Shown here: piece after piece, positions 35,233-44,563 of the stretch
Layout of the letters: each line of letters begins with the position of its first letter
How positions within the stretch are numbered: the stretch's first letter is position 1
Assembly: GCF_002266435.3 (NCBI RefSeq)
Contig: NZ_CP029426.2
Location: 682,001 to 746,000 of the forward strand
Reading direction: 5' to 3'
Origin: Bradyrhizobium amphicarpaeae
Lineage (GTDB): Bacteria; Pseudomonadota; Alphaproteobacteria; Rhizobiales; Xanthobacteraceae
Length of the DNA: 64,000 nucleotides
Program-made: the position numbers and the translations under genes
The notes under the pieces: model-generated
What the model was told of the DNA's origin: nothing
Database searches by the model: none
What the model saw: only the letters and a program-made list of their open reading frames with translations

Positions 35233-36213
35233 ATGCAGGAGATCGAGCGCGCCGTTCCGTCACGCCAATCGGCCTGGAACACCGCGGATATCAGGCTAAG
35301 CGAGCAATTTGCCTACTACCGCGAGGCAGTCTGCCAGGCCTTTATGAAGTTGACCCCGGAGCCGATGGCGGCCGCAGGCTTCCGCGCCAGTGTCGAGAAT
35401 GTCAGGCTCGGCGATGCCGCGATCAACCGCGTCAGCTTTCCCGAGCACGTGGTGCGTCGTTCCGCGGCCGACATCGCGGCGTCCGACCGCAGCTGCTTCT
35501 ATCTCAATCTGAAGCTGGCCGGCCGCTGCCGCATTCGGCAGGACGGTCGCGAGATCAGTCTGTCGTCAGGACAGGTCGGAATTTTCGACAGCGACCGGCA
35601 GTTCGCCCTTCTGCACGACCGTGGTCCGCAATTGCGGGTCGCCTCGTTCTGGGTGCCGGCGGAGGTCCTGCGCGAACGCTTGCCGGCGTCGTTCGACGTT
35701 ACCGCGTCCCGAGTCTCCGACGACCCCTTTGTCGGCCATCTCATCGTGGAGACGGCGCGCACGCTCAGCGACGGTGCGCTACGCATGACCGAGCAGGAGG
35801 GCGTGCGGTTGTTCCGGGCGCTGATCGAACTGGTCGCCGTGAGCCTGTCGCGGCGGAGCCGGGCAGGTGCTGCGGCGTCCGAGAGTCTTGCCGACGCAAC
35901 CACGCTGGCGCTGAAGCGCGCCATTCACCGGCGGCTCCGCGAGCCCGGCCTTGCGGTCGCCGATGTCGCCGAGGCCGTCGGCATCAGCGAGCGGTACGTC
36001 CACAAGCTGCTGGCACGATCGGGCTTCAGCTTCACCGATTATGTCATCGACCATCGGCTCGACGGAGCGGCCAGGGATCTCGGCGATCCCGAGATGGCAG
36101 GCCGTGCGATCGGCGCCATCGCGTTCGACTGGGGCTTTTCGGACCTCTCTCACTTCACGCGGCGCTTCAAGCAGCGCTTCGGCTGCCGGCCGCGCGACTG
36201 GCGTGCGCGTTGA
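35233..36213 (+). CDS. AraC family transcriptional regulator
   Basis: 326 residues from ATG 35233. An N-terminal ligand-binding part (AraC-binding-like, about residues 1-200) is followed by two helix-turn-helix units: VADVAEAVGISERYVHKLLAR and IAFDWGFSDLSHFTRRFKQRFGCRPRDWR. The second is the family signature. Likely controls the divergent hydrolase. The frame is open back to 35122, but the direct repeats there argue for regulatory DNA. Confidence 0.92.
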   Translation: MQEIERAVPSRQSAWNTADIRLSEQFAYYREAVCQAFMKLTPEPMAAAGFRASVENVRLGDAAINRVSFPEHVVRRSAADIAASDRSCFYLNLKLAGRCRIRQDGREISLSSGQVGIFDSDRQFALLHDRGPQLRVASFWVPAEVLRERLPASFDVTASRVSDDPFVGHLIVETARTLSDGALRMTEQEGVRLFRALIELVAVSLSRRSRAGAAASESLADATTLALKRAIHRRLREPGLAVADVAEAVGISERYVHKLLARSGFSFTDYVIDHRLDGAARDLGDPEMAGRAIGAIAFDWGFSDLSHFTRRFKQRFGCRPRDWRAR

Positions 36214-36214
36214 C

Positions 36215-37360
36215 CTACAGCGACCTCGCGATCAACAGCTTCATGATCTCGTTGGTACCGCCGTAGATCTTCTGGATGCGGGAATCGATGAAGATGCGCG
36301 AGATCGGGTATTCCTGCATGTAGCCGTAGCCGCCGAACAGCTGGAGGCATTCGTCGGCGGTCTGGACCTGCTTGTCCGAGCACCAGTATTTCGCCATCGA
36401 CGCCGTGACGGTGTCGAGGTCCTTGGCGACGAGCCGCTCGATGCACCAGTCGACGAAGACGCGCGCGATCATCGCTTCGGTCTTGCGCTCGGCAAGCGTA
36501 AAGGCGGTGTTCTGGAAATCCATCAGCGGCTTGCCGAACGCCTTGCGTTCCTTGGTGTAATCGACGGTGAGTTTGACGGCGCGCTCCATCGCGGCGACGG
36601 CGCCGACGGCGAGCGCGAGCCGTTCTTGCGGCAGTTGCTGCATCAACTGGACAAAGCCCTGGCCTTCCTCGTTGCCGAGCAGGTTTTCCGGCGCCACGGT
36701 CACATTGTCGAAGAACAGCTCCGACGTGTCGGAGGCATGCAGGCCGATCTTGTCGAGGTTGCGCCCGCGCTTGTAGCCGTCGGCGCCCTGGGTTTCGACC
36801 ACGATCAGCGAGAGGCCTTTTGCGCCGGCCTCGCCGGTACGCGCCACGACCACGACGAGATCGGCAGCCTGGCCGTTGGTGATGAACGTCTTCTGGCCGT
36901 TGATGACGTAGGAATTGCCCTGCTTCCTGGCCGTGGTCTTCACGGCCTGCAGATCCGAGCCGGTGCCGGGCTCGGTCATGGCGATGGCGCCGACCATCTC
37001 GCCCGAGGCCATCTTCGGCAGCCAGCGCTTCTTCTGCTCCTCCGAGCCGTAATTGAGGATGTAATGCGCGACGATGGCGCTGTGCACGGAGACGCCGGTG
37101 GTCAGCTCCGGCACCGTGCTTTCGAGGTCGTCAAGTACCGCCGCGTCATAGGCGAAAGTCGCGCCCAGGCCGCCATATTCCTCGGGCACGCTCGCCAGCA
37201 GCGCGCCCATCTCGCCGAGGCCGCGCCAGGCGAAGCGGTCGACCATCTTCTGCTCGCGCCATTTCTCGGCATGCGGCGCCAGATCCTTGGCGAGATATTT
37301 CCGGAACTGGTCGCGGAACGTGTCCAGCTCTTCGGTCATCCACGATGATCGGTAATGCAT
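36215..37360 (-). CDS. Acyl-CoA dehydrogenase
   Basis: 381 residues from ATG 37360. Signatures AIAMTEPGTGSDLQAVKT, NGQKTFITNGQAADLV, CLQLFGGYGYMQEYPISR and IYGGTNEIMKLLIARSL with the catalytic Glu in YGGTNEI place it with short/medium/long chain ACADs. Last gene of a five-gene minus-strand operon (thiolase, two MaoC-like halves, SDR, ACAD). Separated from the SDR by 14 bp. Confidence 0.94.
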   Translation of the reverse strand: MHYRSSWMTEELDTFRDQFRKYLAKDLAPHAEKWREQKMVDRFAWRGLGEMGALLASVPEEYGGLGATFAYDAAVLDDLESTVPELTTGVSVHSAIVAHYILNYGSEEQKKRWLPKMASGEMVGAIAMTEPGTGSDLQAVKTTARKQGNSYVINGQKTFITNGQAADLVVVVARTGEAGAKGLSLIVVETQGADGYKRGRNLDKIGLHASDTSELFFDNVTVAPENLLGNEEGQGFVQLMQQLPQERLALAVGAVAAMERAVKLTVDYTKERKAFGKPLMDFQNTAFTLAERKTEAMIARVFVDWCIERLVAKDLDTVTASMAKYWCSDKQVQTADECLQLFGGYGYMQEYPISRIFIDSRIQKIYGGTNEIMKLLIARSL

Positions 37361-37374
37361 CGGCGCCTCGCTTT

Positions 37375-38202
37375 TCAGACTATCAGGCCGCCACCGGCGA
37401 CGACCACCTGGCCGCTGATATAATTGGATTCCGGGCTGCAGAACAGATAGACGGCGTCGGCCGCCTCTTCCGGTGTGCCGCCGCGACCGAGCGGGATCAT
37501 GCGCGACATCGCTTCCAGCATCTGCGGCTGCACGCCCACCTTGATGTCGCGCCCGGCGACGTCGATGGTCTTCTGCTGCGCCTCGATCGGCTCGGTCAGG
37601 CGGGTGTTGATCAGGCCGAAGGCGACGCAATTGACGTTCACCTTGTAGCGGCCCCACTCCTTGCACATGGTTCGGGTCAAACCGATCAGCGAGGCCTTGG
37701 CCGAGGAATAGCTCGCCTGTCCGGCATTGCCGTAGAGGCCGGCGATCGAGGAGATGTTCACGACCTTGCGGAACACCTCGCGGCCCTGCTCGGCTTCCTT
37801 CCTGGCGAAGACGCGGATCGGCTCGGCCGCCGCGCGCAGGAGTCGGAACGGCGCGACGAGATGGACGTCGAGCATGGCCTGAAACTGCTCGTCCGTCATC
37901 TTCTGGATGGTGGAGTCCCAGGTGTAGCCGGCATTGTTGACGATGATGTCGAGCCCGCCGAACTTGTCCAGCGCGGCGCCGACAAAGCGATCGGCGAAGC
38001 CGGTGTCCGCGACGCTGCCGTTGACGGCGACGGCATCGCCGCCGAGCGCCTTGATCTCCGCGACCACGGCGTCGCCGGGCTCGGCATCGAGATCGTTGAC
38101 GACGACGCGAGCGCCTTCGCGCGCGAGCTTGAGCGCAATCGCGCGTCCGATGCCGCGGCCCGAGCCGGTGACGAGCGCGACTTTTCCTTGCAGCTTTGCC
38201 AT
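37375..38202 (-). CDS. SDR family dehydrogenase (3-hydroxyacyl-CoA type)
   Basis: 275 residues. TGSGRGIGRAIALKLAREGA, NDLDA (Asp after the second strand favours NAD), NNAGYTWD, NISSIAGLYGNAGQASYSSAK with the Ser-Tyr-Lys triad. The long C-terminal part resembles the dehydrogenase domain of peroxisomal multifunctional enzyme 2. With the MaoC-like pair next door it could give the hydratase and 3-hydroxyacyl-CoA dehydrogenase steps of one beta-oxidation spiral. Confidence 0.92.
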   Translation of the reverse strand: MAKLQGKVALVTGSGRGIGRAIALKLAREGARVVVNDLDAEPGDAVVAEIKALGGDAVAVNGSVADTGFADRFVGAALDKFGGLDIIVNNAGYTWDSTIQKMTDEQFQAMLDVHLVAPFRLLRAAAEPIRVFARKEAEQGREVFRKVVNISSIAGLYGNAGQASYSSAKASLIGLTRTMCKEWGRYKVNVNCVAFGLINTRLTEPIEAQQKTIDVAGRDIKVGVQPQMLEAMSRMIPLGRGGTPEEAADAVYLFCSPESNYISGQVVVAGGGLIV

Positions 38203-38221
38203 GTGGTCTCCCTGGATTCTG

Positions 38222-38632
38222 TTACAGCGCGATGACGGCGCTGCCGTCGAGCTTGACCTCGCCGCGTTCGTCCCTGGTGGTGAGCGCGAGCCTTGCGCGC
38301 CGCTCGCCGCTTTCGGTGAAGAGCTCGGTCACGGTGCCCTCGCATGTCAGCCTGGCGCCGAGCTGGGTCATGGCGACGAACCGGGTCGCGAAGGCGCGGA
38401 GCTTCGATGGCGGCACCGCATCGGTGAGCGCCTGGCCGAGGCAGGCCATCACCAGCATGCCGTGGGCGAACACATCAGGAAATCCCGCCGCCTTGGCGAA
38501 GTCGAGATCGACGTGGATCGGATTGTGATCGCCCGATGCGCCGCAATAGAGCGCGAGCGTGTGGCGGGTGATCGGCGGAAAGACCTTGTGGACGATGCGG
38601 TCGCCCGTCTTGATGTCTCCGGATGCGATCAC
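38222..38632 (-). CDS. MaoC-like (R)-enoyl-CoA hydratase subunit
   Basis: 136 residues from GTG 38632, which overlaps the stop of the preceding gene (GTGA). The hot-dog domain contains the hydratase 2 motif YCGASGDHNPIHVDLDFAK with catalytic Asp and His, then HGMLVMACLGQALTD. It probably forms a heterodimer with the FAS1-like partner encoded just upstream, as in MaoC-like hydratase pairs of steroid degraders. Confidence 0.9.
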   Translation of the reverse strand: MIASGDIKTGDRIVHKVFPPITRHTLALYCGASGDHNPIHVDLDFAKAAGFPDVFAHGMLVMACLGQALTDAVPPSKLRAFATRFVAMTQLGARLTCEGTVTELFTESGERRARLALTTRDERGEVKLDGSAVIAL

Positions 38633-39084
38633 GACGCCACCTCGTTGCGGACGACGATGGTGCGCGCGGTATCGGCGACATGCACGCCGTCCTGGTTGGT
38701 CACCGTGCACCGGATGCCGATCAGCGTCATCGCGCCGCCCTTCTTCTCCGCGACGCTGGTCACACTCGGACGAAACGTCAGGGTGTCGCCGACCAGAACC
38801 GGGGCGTGATAGACGAAGCTCTGCTCGCCGTGCAGTACGCGGGCGAGATCGATGTCGAGCGCGGTGAACATTTCGAAGGGATCGTCGACGTCCATCATCT
38901 CCAGGCAGAACAGATAGGTCGGCGGCACCGGCGTGCCGGCGAAACCGGATGCGCGCGCAGCATCGGCGTCGCGATAGACCGGGTTCTGTTCACCCAGCGT
39001 ATTGAGGAAGTAGCGAAGGCGGCCCGGCTCCACGCGCGCGGTGACGGGCGTGAAGCAACGCCCTACGGCGGACTGATCGACCAT
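38629..39084 (-). CDS. MaoC-like hydratase partner (FAS1-type dehydratase N-terminal domain)
   Basis: 151 residues. Hot-dog fold with GEQNPVYRDADAARASGFAGTPVPPTYLF, the pattern of the N-terminal MaoC_dehydratase domain which usually lacks the catalytic pair and pairs with a catalytic half. The VLHGEQSFVYHAPVLVGDTLTFRPSV segment also fits. Stop overlaps the next start; thiolase gene 8 bp upstream. Confidence 0.9.
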   Translation of the reverse strand: MVDQSAVGRCFTPVTARVEPGRLRYFLNTLGEQNPVYRDADAARASGFAGTPVPPTYLFCLEMMDVDDPFEMFTALDIDLARVLHGEQSFVYHAPVLVGDTLTFRPSVTSVAEKKGGAMTLIGIRCTVTNQDGVHVADTARTIVVRNEVAS

Positions 39085-39092
39085 GGCGGATA

Positions 39093-40274
39093 TCAGTGCC
39101 GCTTGTAGAGGGTGACGACGCAGGCGCCGCCGAGGCCCAGATTATGCTGGAGCGCGACCTTTGCACCCTCGACCTGGGTGGGGCCTGCCGTGCCGCGCAA
39201 TTGCCGCGTCAGCTCATAGCACTGCGCAAGCCCGGTGGCGCCGAGCGGATGCCCCTTCGAGAGCAATCCGCCGGACGGATTGGTCACGATCCGGCCGCCA
39301 TAGGTGTTGTCGCCGTCATTGATGAACTTGCCGGCTTCGCCCTCGCCGCAGAGGCCGAGCGCCTCGTAGGTGATCAGCTCGTTGTGGGCGAAGCAGTCGT
39401 GCAGCTCGACCACGTCGAGATCGCCGGGCCCGACGCCGGCGCTTTCATAGACTCGGCCGGCCGCCGCTTTGGCCATGTCGTAGCCGACCAGCTGCATCAT
39501 GTCGCCGGCCTTGAAGGTTGAGGGCGTGTCGGTGGTCATGGCCTGCGCCGCGATCCGCACCTCCTTGCCGATGCCGTGCTTGTCCGCAAACCGTTCGGAC
39601 ACCAGCACGGCGGCGGCGCCGCCGCAGGTCGGCGGGCACGCCATCAGGCGCGTCATCACGCCGGGCCAGATCACCTGGTCGTTCATGACGTCGTCCGCCG
39701 TGACCTCCTTGCGGAAGAGGGCGAGCGGATTGTTCTTGGCATGGCGGCTCGCCTTGGCGCGCACCTTGGCGAAGGCGTCCAATGGTGTGCCGTATTTCTT
39801 CATGTGGCTCAGTCCGGCGCCGCCGAAATAGCGCAGCGCCAGCGGAATGCCGGGCGCGTCGATCAGCTCGTCCGCGGCCGCGTCGAATTCCTCGAACGCG
39901 CTCGGGCGATCGGTGTAGACGCTGCCGAGCGCACCGGGCTTCATCTGCTCGAAGCCCACTGCCAGCACGCAATCCAGCGCGCCGCTCGCGATCATCTGCC
40001 GCGCCATGAACAGCGCGGTCGAGCCGGTCGAGCAATTGTTGTTGACGTTGACGATGGGGATGCCGGTCATCCCGACATGGTAGAGCGCGCGCTGCCCGCA
40101 AGTGGAATCGCCGTAGACGTAGCCGACATAGGCCTGCTCGACCTTCTCGTAGCCGAGGCCGGCGTCGGCGAGCGCGAGCCTGGTCGCCTCGGTCCCCATC
40201 GCGTGATAGGGCGCGCTGGCGCCCGGCTTGGCGAACGGGATCATGCCGACCCCTGCGACGATGACGTCAGACAT
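39093..40274 (-). CDS. Thiolase-like acetyl-CoA acetyltransferase (SCP-x type)
   Basis: 393 residues. Thiolase fold with the Cys in NNNCSTGSTALFMARQMI, the central ELHDCFAHNELITYEALGL (acidic/His motif of SCP-x thiolases) and GGLLSKGHPLGATGLAQCYEL with the C-terminal His. Family members cleave branched or steroid-side-chain 3-ketoacyl-CoA. First gene of the minus-strand operon, controlled from the region with the TetR-type inverted repeat. Confidence 0.92.
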   Translation of the reverse strand: MSDVIVAGVGMIPFAKPGASAPYHAMGTEATRLALADAGLGYEKVEQAYVGYVYGDSTCGQRALYHVGMTGIPIVNVNNNCSTGSTALFMARQMIASGALDCVLAVGFEQMKPGALGSVYTDRPSAFEEFDAAADELIDAPGIPLALRYFGGAGLSHMKKYGTPLDAFAKVRAKASRHAKNNPLALFRKEVTADDVMNDQVIWPGVMTRLMACPPTCGGAAAVLVSERFADKHGIGKEVRIAAQAMTTDTPSTFKAGDMMQLVGYDMAKAAAGRVYESAGVGPGDLDVVELHDCFAHNELITYEALGLCGEGEAGKFINDGDNTYGGRIVTNPSGGLLSKGHPLGATGLAQCYELTRQLRGTAGPTQVEGAKVALQHNLGLGGACVVTLYKRH

Positions 40275-40289
40275 CGTTCCTCCGATAAT

Positions 40290-40322
40290 TTACCCGTTGG
40301 ACTTTTTCTTACCAGCGGGTAA
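40290..40322. promoter_or_regulatory. Candidate TetR operator (33-bp inverted repeat)
   Basis: TTACCCGTTGG, an 11-bp spacer, CCAGCGGGTAA: 10 of 11 positions are complementary. It lies 16 bp upstream of the thiolase start and 40 bp upstream of the tetR start, well placed to repress both divergent units. The surrounding sequence is AT-rich and promoter-like (TAATATAT). Confidence 0.7.
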
Positions 40323-40361
40323 TATATCGGCCGGTATCCTCCGGAGTCAACGCAGTCGAGC

Positions 40362-41114
40362 ATGGATTCAGCGCCGCCCACTCCGCCGTCATCGCCGCCG
40401 TCTTCCTCCCCTTGGCTGCCGTTCGAGAGCCGGCGCCGGGCCCGGGACGAGAAGCGCGAGGCGGTGCTGCGCGCCGCCGTGCAGCTGTTCCTCGAGCAGG
40501 GTTATCATCGCGTCACGCTGAACGAGGTCGCCGAGCGGCTGAACATTACCAAGCCGGCGCTGTACAATTACTTCCGGGGCAAGGACGAGATCCTGTTCGA
40601 ATGCTGGTCGATGGGTGCCGAGCTCGTCGACAGCGTCATCACCGAGATCAATGCCGGCAGCGGCTCGGGCCTCGCCAGGCTGCGCAAGCTGGTGTATGCC
40701 TATGCCGCACTGATGGCGACCGATTTCGGTGCCAGCCTGGTGCGCTTCGACCTGCGCGACCTGACCGAGCGGAACGCCGCCGTCGCCCGCGCCGCCAAGA
40801 AGCGGATCGACGCCACGTTCCGGGACTATATCGCCGCAGGCATGGCCGACGGTTCGATCAATCCTTGCGATCCCAAGCTTGCCGCGTTCGCGATCGCGGG
40901 CTCGCTCAACTGGATCGGCCATTGGTATCGACGGGACGGCGGTTTGTCGCCGACCGCGATCGCCGACGAGTTCACGGCTCGGCTGACCGAAGGCCTGGCG
41001 GCTGCCGTACCGCAACACACGATAAAGAAAAACAAGACGCCGGGGGCGCCGCAACGGCGCAACCCAGGACGCAAGACAACAGGGAAGAAGCGAACAGGGG
41101 GAGGACCACGATGA
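40362..41114 (+). CDS. TetR family transcriptional regulator
   Basis: 250 residues. Pro/Ser-rich N-terminus (SAPPTPPSSPPSSSPW), then the TetR helix-turn-helix: AVQLFLEQGYHRVTLNEVAERLNITKPALYNYF. A helical ligand domain and a basic C-terminal tail (KKNKTPGAPQRRNPGRKT) follow. Its stop overlaps the acyl-CoA ligase start (ATGA). It likely senses an acyl-CoA and controls the divergent thiolase operon plus its own. Confidence 0.93.
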   Translation: MDSAPPTPPSSPPSSSPWLPFESRRRARDEKREAVLRAAVQLFLEQGYHRVTLNEVAERLNITKPALYNYFRGKDEILFECWSMGAELVDSVITEINAGSGSGLARLRKLVYAYAALMATDFGASLVRFDLRDLTERNAAVARAAKKRIDATFRDYIAAGMADGSINPCDPKLAAFAIAGSLNWIGHWYRRDGGLSPTAIADEFTARLTEGLAAAVPQHTIKKNKTPGAPQRRNPGRKTTGKKRTGGGPR

Positions 41115-42667
41115 ACATCACGCACGGCCTGCGGCGCGCGCTGCAGATCAACCCGAACGGGCTCGCCACCGTCTACGGCCAGCGGCGGCGAAACTGGGGC
41201 GAAGTCGGTGAACGCGTCGCCAGGCTGGCCGGCGGGCTGCGCACGCGCGGCGTCAGCGACGGCGACCGCGTCGCCGTGCTGTCGTTCAACTCAGACCGCT
41301 ATCTCGAGCTTTACCTTGCCACCGGCTGGGCCGGCGGCGTGATCGTGCCGCTCAACATCCGCTGGAGCGCGCTGGAAAACGAGGATGCGCTGCGCGACTG
41401 CCGTGCTTCCATTCTGGTCATGGACAAGGCCTTCGCGCCGATCGGCGCACAACTCGCGGGCGCCATTCCGGGGCTGAAGCTGATCTATGCCGACGACGGC
41501 GAGGTGCCGGCGGGGATGGAGAGTTACGAGGATCTGGTCGCAGGCAGCGCGCCGGTTGCCGACGCCATGCGCAAGGGCGACGATCTCGCCGGCATCTTCT
41601 ACACCGGCGGCACCACCGGACGTTCCAAGGGCGTGATGCTCAGCCACCGGAATTTGATGGCCAATGCGCTCAACGCACTCGGCGAAGGCCTGTTTCCGAC
41701 GAGCACGACCTATCTACACGCGGCGCCGATGTTCCACCTCGCCAACGGGGCGGCGATGTACTCGCTCCTGCTCTCCGGCGGCTCCAACGTGATCGTTCAG
41801 GGCTTCACGCCCGAAGGTGTGATGGCCGCGATGCAGAACGAGCGCGTCACCGACGTGCTGCTGGTGCCCACGATGATCCAGATGCTGGTCGATCACCCCG
41901 CGATCGGAAACTATGACCTGTCGGCGCTCGAACACATCATCTACGGGGCTTCGCCGATCAGCGAGGCGGTGCTCGATCGCGCCGCGCGCGCCCTGCCGCA
42001 TGTGCGCTTCACGCAGGCCTATGGCATGACCGAATTGTCGCCGATCGCGACGCTGCTGCACTCCGACGAGCATATCGGCGAGGGGCGCAGGAAGGGACGT
42101 CACCGCGGCGCCGGCCGTGCCACGCTCGGCTGCGAGGTGCGGATCGTCGACGAGAACGATCGGCCGGTGCCGGCCGGAAGCGTCGGCGAGATCGTGGTGC
42201 GCGGCGACACCGTGATGATGGGCTATTGGGAGCGGCCGGAAGAGACCGCGCGTGCCGTCGTCGACGGCTGGATGCACACCGGCGATGGCGGCTACATGGA
42301 CCAGGACGGGTTCATCTACGTCGTCGACCGCGTCAAGGACATGATCATCTCGGGCGGCGAGAATGTCTACTCGGTCGAGGTCGAGAACGCGCTGGCGCAA
42401 CACTCGTCCGTGCTGCAATGCGCCGTCATCGGGATTCCCAATGAGCAATGGGGCGAGCAGGTCCATGCCGTGGTGGTGCGGCGCAGCGGCAGCGAGGTCT
42501 CGGCCGGCGAGCTGATCGAGTTCACGAAGACGTTGATCGCGGGATACAAGTGCCCGCGCAGCATCGATATCACCGAGACACCGCTGCCGCTGTCCGGCGC
42601 CGGCAAGGTATTGAAGCGCGAGCTGCGCAGGCCGTTCTGGGAGGGCCGGGACCGGCGGGTGAGCTGA
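41111..42667 (+). CDS. Acyl-CoA synthetase (FadD/long-chain-type)
   Basis: 518 residues from ATG 41111. P-loop YTGGTTGRSKGVMLSHRNL, motif QAYGMTELSPIATLL, ADP hinge YVVDRVKDMIISGGENVYSVEVE, and the C-terminal catalytic Lys in LPLSGAGKVLKREL are all intact. It activates a fatty or aryl acid for the divergent beta-oxidation enzymes. Translationally coupled to tetR. Confidence 0.93.
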   Translation: MNITHGLRRALQINPNGLATVYGQRRRNWGEVGERVARLAGGLRTRGVSDGDRVAVLSFNSDRYLELYLATGWAGGVIVPLNIRWSALENEDALRDCRASILVMDKAFAPIGAQLAGAIPGLKLIYADDGEVPAGMESYEDLVAGSAPVADAMRKGDDLAGIFYTGGTTGRSKGVMLSHRNLMANALNALGEGLFPTSTTYLHAAPMFHLANGAAMYSLLLSGGSNVIVQGFTPEGVMAAMQNERVTDVLLVPTMIQMLVDHPAIGNYDLSALEHIIYGASPISEAVLDRAARALPHVRFTQAYGMTELSPIATLLHSDEHIGEGRRKGRHRGAGRATLGCEVRIVDENDRPVPAGSVGEIVVRGDTVMMGYWERPEETARAVVDGWMHTGDGGYMDQDGFIYVVDRVKDMIISGGENVYSVEVENALAQHSSVLQCAVIGIPNEQWGEQVHAVVVRRSGSEVSAGELIEFTKTLIAGYKCPRSIDITETPLPLSGAGKVLKRELRRPFWEGRDRRVS

Positions 42668-42731
42668 CGTCGCCGCACGCGGTCTGGCGCCCGAAGTTTC
42701 GTGTTTCCAGATCGCGGTCGCGCGGCTACCA

Positions 42732-43436
42732 ATGGCGGGATTCATCGGGAGATGTCGGGTCTTGATCGAGACGCGCGAGCTGAAGCTCGATATCGAAGTT
42801 GCGGACACGGTCTCGGCACTGCTGCAGCTGCCGGCGAACGCGCGCGCCTGTTACGTTCTCGCGCATGGCGCCGGCGCCGATATGCGGCATGCGTTCATGG
42901 AGAAAGTCGCGGTGGGCCTTGCCGAGCGCGGCATCGCGACGCTTCGTTTCAATTTCCCCTACATGGAGAAGAAGCAGGGACGCCCCGACCGGCCGGCCGT
43001 CGCGCACGCTGCCGTCCGCGCGGCGGTCGCGGAGGCGGGGCGGCTGTGTCCCGGGTTGAAGCTCGTCGCCGGCGGAAAGTCGTTCGGCGGGCGCATGACA
43101 TCGCAGGCGCAGTCCAAGGCGCCACTGCCGGGGGTGAAGGGGCTCGCCTTCCTCGGCTTTCCCCTGCATGCCGACAAGAAGCCGTCGTCAGAGCGGGCCG
43201 AGCATCTTGCCGGCATATCGGTTCCCATGCTGTTCCTGCAGGGAACACGGGATGGGCTTGCCGATCTCGGTTACCTCAAGCCTGTCGTCGAGAAGCTCGG
43301 CCCGAAGGCGACGCTGCACGAGGTCGCTGGCGGCGACCATTCCTTCGCGGTGCTGAAAAAGTCCGGCCGGACGAATGAAGAGGCGCTGACAGAGGTGCTC
43401 GACACGCTCGCGGCCTGGATTGACCGGCTCGCCTGA
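42732..43436 (+). CDS. Alpha/beta hydrolase (KANL3/Tex30-dienelactone-hydrolase-like)
   Basis: 234 residues. YVLAHGAGADMRHAFMEKVA start, nucleophile elbow GGKSFGGRM, Asp in FLQGTRDGLADLG and His in VAGGDHSFAVL make a complete triad. Substrate unknown; could be an acyl-CoA thioesterase or peptidase. A TTG at 42762 is an alternative start (RLIE...). Follows the ligase by 64 bp on the same strand. Confidence 0.85.
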   Translation: MAGFIGRCRVLIETRELKLDIEVADTVSALLQLPANARACYVLAHGAGADMRHAFMEKVAVGLAERGIATLRFNFPYMEKKQGRPDRPAVAHAAVRAAVAEAGRLCPGLKLVAGGKSFGGRMTSQAQSKAPLPGVKGLAFLGFPLHADKKPSSERAEHLAGISVPMLFLQGTRDGLADLGYLKPVVEKLGPKATLHEVAGGDHSFAVLKKSGRTNEEALTEVLDTLAAWIDRLA

Positions 43437-43439
43437 GCT

Positions 43440-44414
43440 TCACGCCGCATAAAGCCCCTTGTCGCGCGCCTTCTGGATCGCCAGCGCGGCGATCAGGTCG
43501 AGCGTCGGCGTCGATAGGCCGGCGGTACGTGCGAAGGCGGCGGGCGCTTTCACCAGCACGTCGATCTCCATGGCGCGGCCGAGCTCGTAATCCTGCAGCA
43601 GTGAAGGCTTGTGATTGGGAGCTGGGCCGCTGCGCGTCACGCGCTTGACCTCGGGGATGAAATGCTGGGCGATATCGTTGGCTTCGTTCAGCATGCGCGG
43701 AATGACGTCTGCAAAGGCAGGATCGTCGCGCACGCCGCGTGCGGTCTGGCCGGTGAGCAGGCACAACACCGACAGCGACATGTTGGTCAGCAGTTTTGAC
43801 CAGATCGCCTCGCGGATCTCGGCGACCGGCGGTGACTCCAGCCGCGCGTCGTTGAAGACGTTGCGCAGCCTGGTGATCCGTTCGCAATTGCGGTCGTCGC
43901 ACTCCCCGATCAGCAGACGGTTGCGGTCTGGCGTCAGGTTCTGCACCACGCCGGGTGCGGTCACCTCGTTGGAGGAGAAGACGACGCCGCCGATGATCCG
44001 CTCCTTCGGGATGCAGGCGCGCAGGCGTCCGCCGGGGTCGAGGAAGGAAATGTCCGGCGGTGTCGCGTGCCGCGGCGGCAGGCCGATCCCGTACCACCAG
44101 GGAATACCGTTCTGGGCGAAGACGATGGCGGTGTCATCCTGAAGCAGCGGCTTGATGCTGGCGACCAATCCCGGGAGCGCGGTGGCCTTCAAGGTCGAGA
44201 TCACGACGTCCTGCGGACCGAGTTGGGCCGGATCGCCCGAGGCGTTCACCTTGGCGGAGACCTCGGAATCGCCGACGCGCAATTTGAGGCCATTGGCCCG
44301 GACCGCCTCCAGATGCGCTCCCCGCATCACGCACGAAACGTCATGACCGGCGCGCGCCAGCCGGACCGCGATGTGGCTGCCGACGGCGCCCGCGCCGAAA
44401 ATGCAGATGCGCAT
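43440..44414 (-). CDS. 2-dehydropantoate 2-reductase-like protein
   Basis: 324 residues from ATG 44414 (AGGGA upstream). N-terminal Rossmann motif IFGAGAVGSHIAVRL, AQNGIPWWYG region, Lys in IWSKLLTNMSLSVLCLL, and SLLQDYELGRAMEIDVLV at the C-domain. It is closer to the PanE-like proteins in catabolic loci than to housekeeping PanE (inference). Convergent with the hydrolase, 3 bp apart. Confidence 0.88.
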   Translation of the reverse strand: MRICIFGAGAVGSHIAVRLARAGHDVSCVMRGAHLEAVRANGLKLRVGDSEVSAKVNASGDPAQLGPQDVVISTLKATALPGLVASIKPLLQDDTAIVFAQNGIPWWYGIGLPPRHATPPDISFLDPGGRLRACIPKERIIGGVVFSSNEVTAPGVVQNLTPDRNRLLIGECDDRNCERITRLRNVFNDARLESPPVAEIREAIWSKLLTNMSLSVLCLLTGQTARGVRDDPAFADVIPRMLNEANDIAQHFIPEVKRVTRSGPAPNHKPSLLQDYELGRAMEIDVLVKAPAAFARTAGLSTPTLDLIAALAIQKARDKGLYAA

Positions 44415-44563
44415 GATGATTCCCTGGTCCCGAACTGTCGCCCGGCGCCACCATGACACAAGCCGCCATGCGATGGGCGCGACCGCCCCACGCTGGAAAG
44501 ATATGGATCGGAATGCGTTGCCTCGGCCATAGTGGAGGGCAAACAACGACCGGAGGATCGCCG

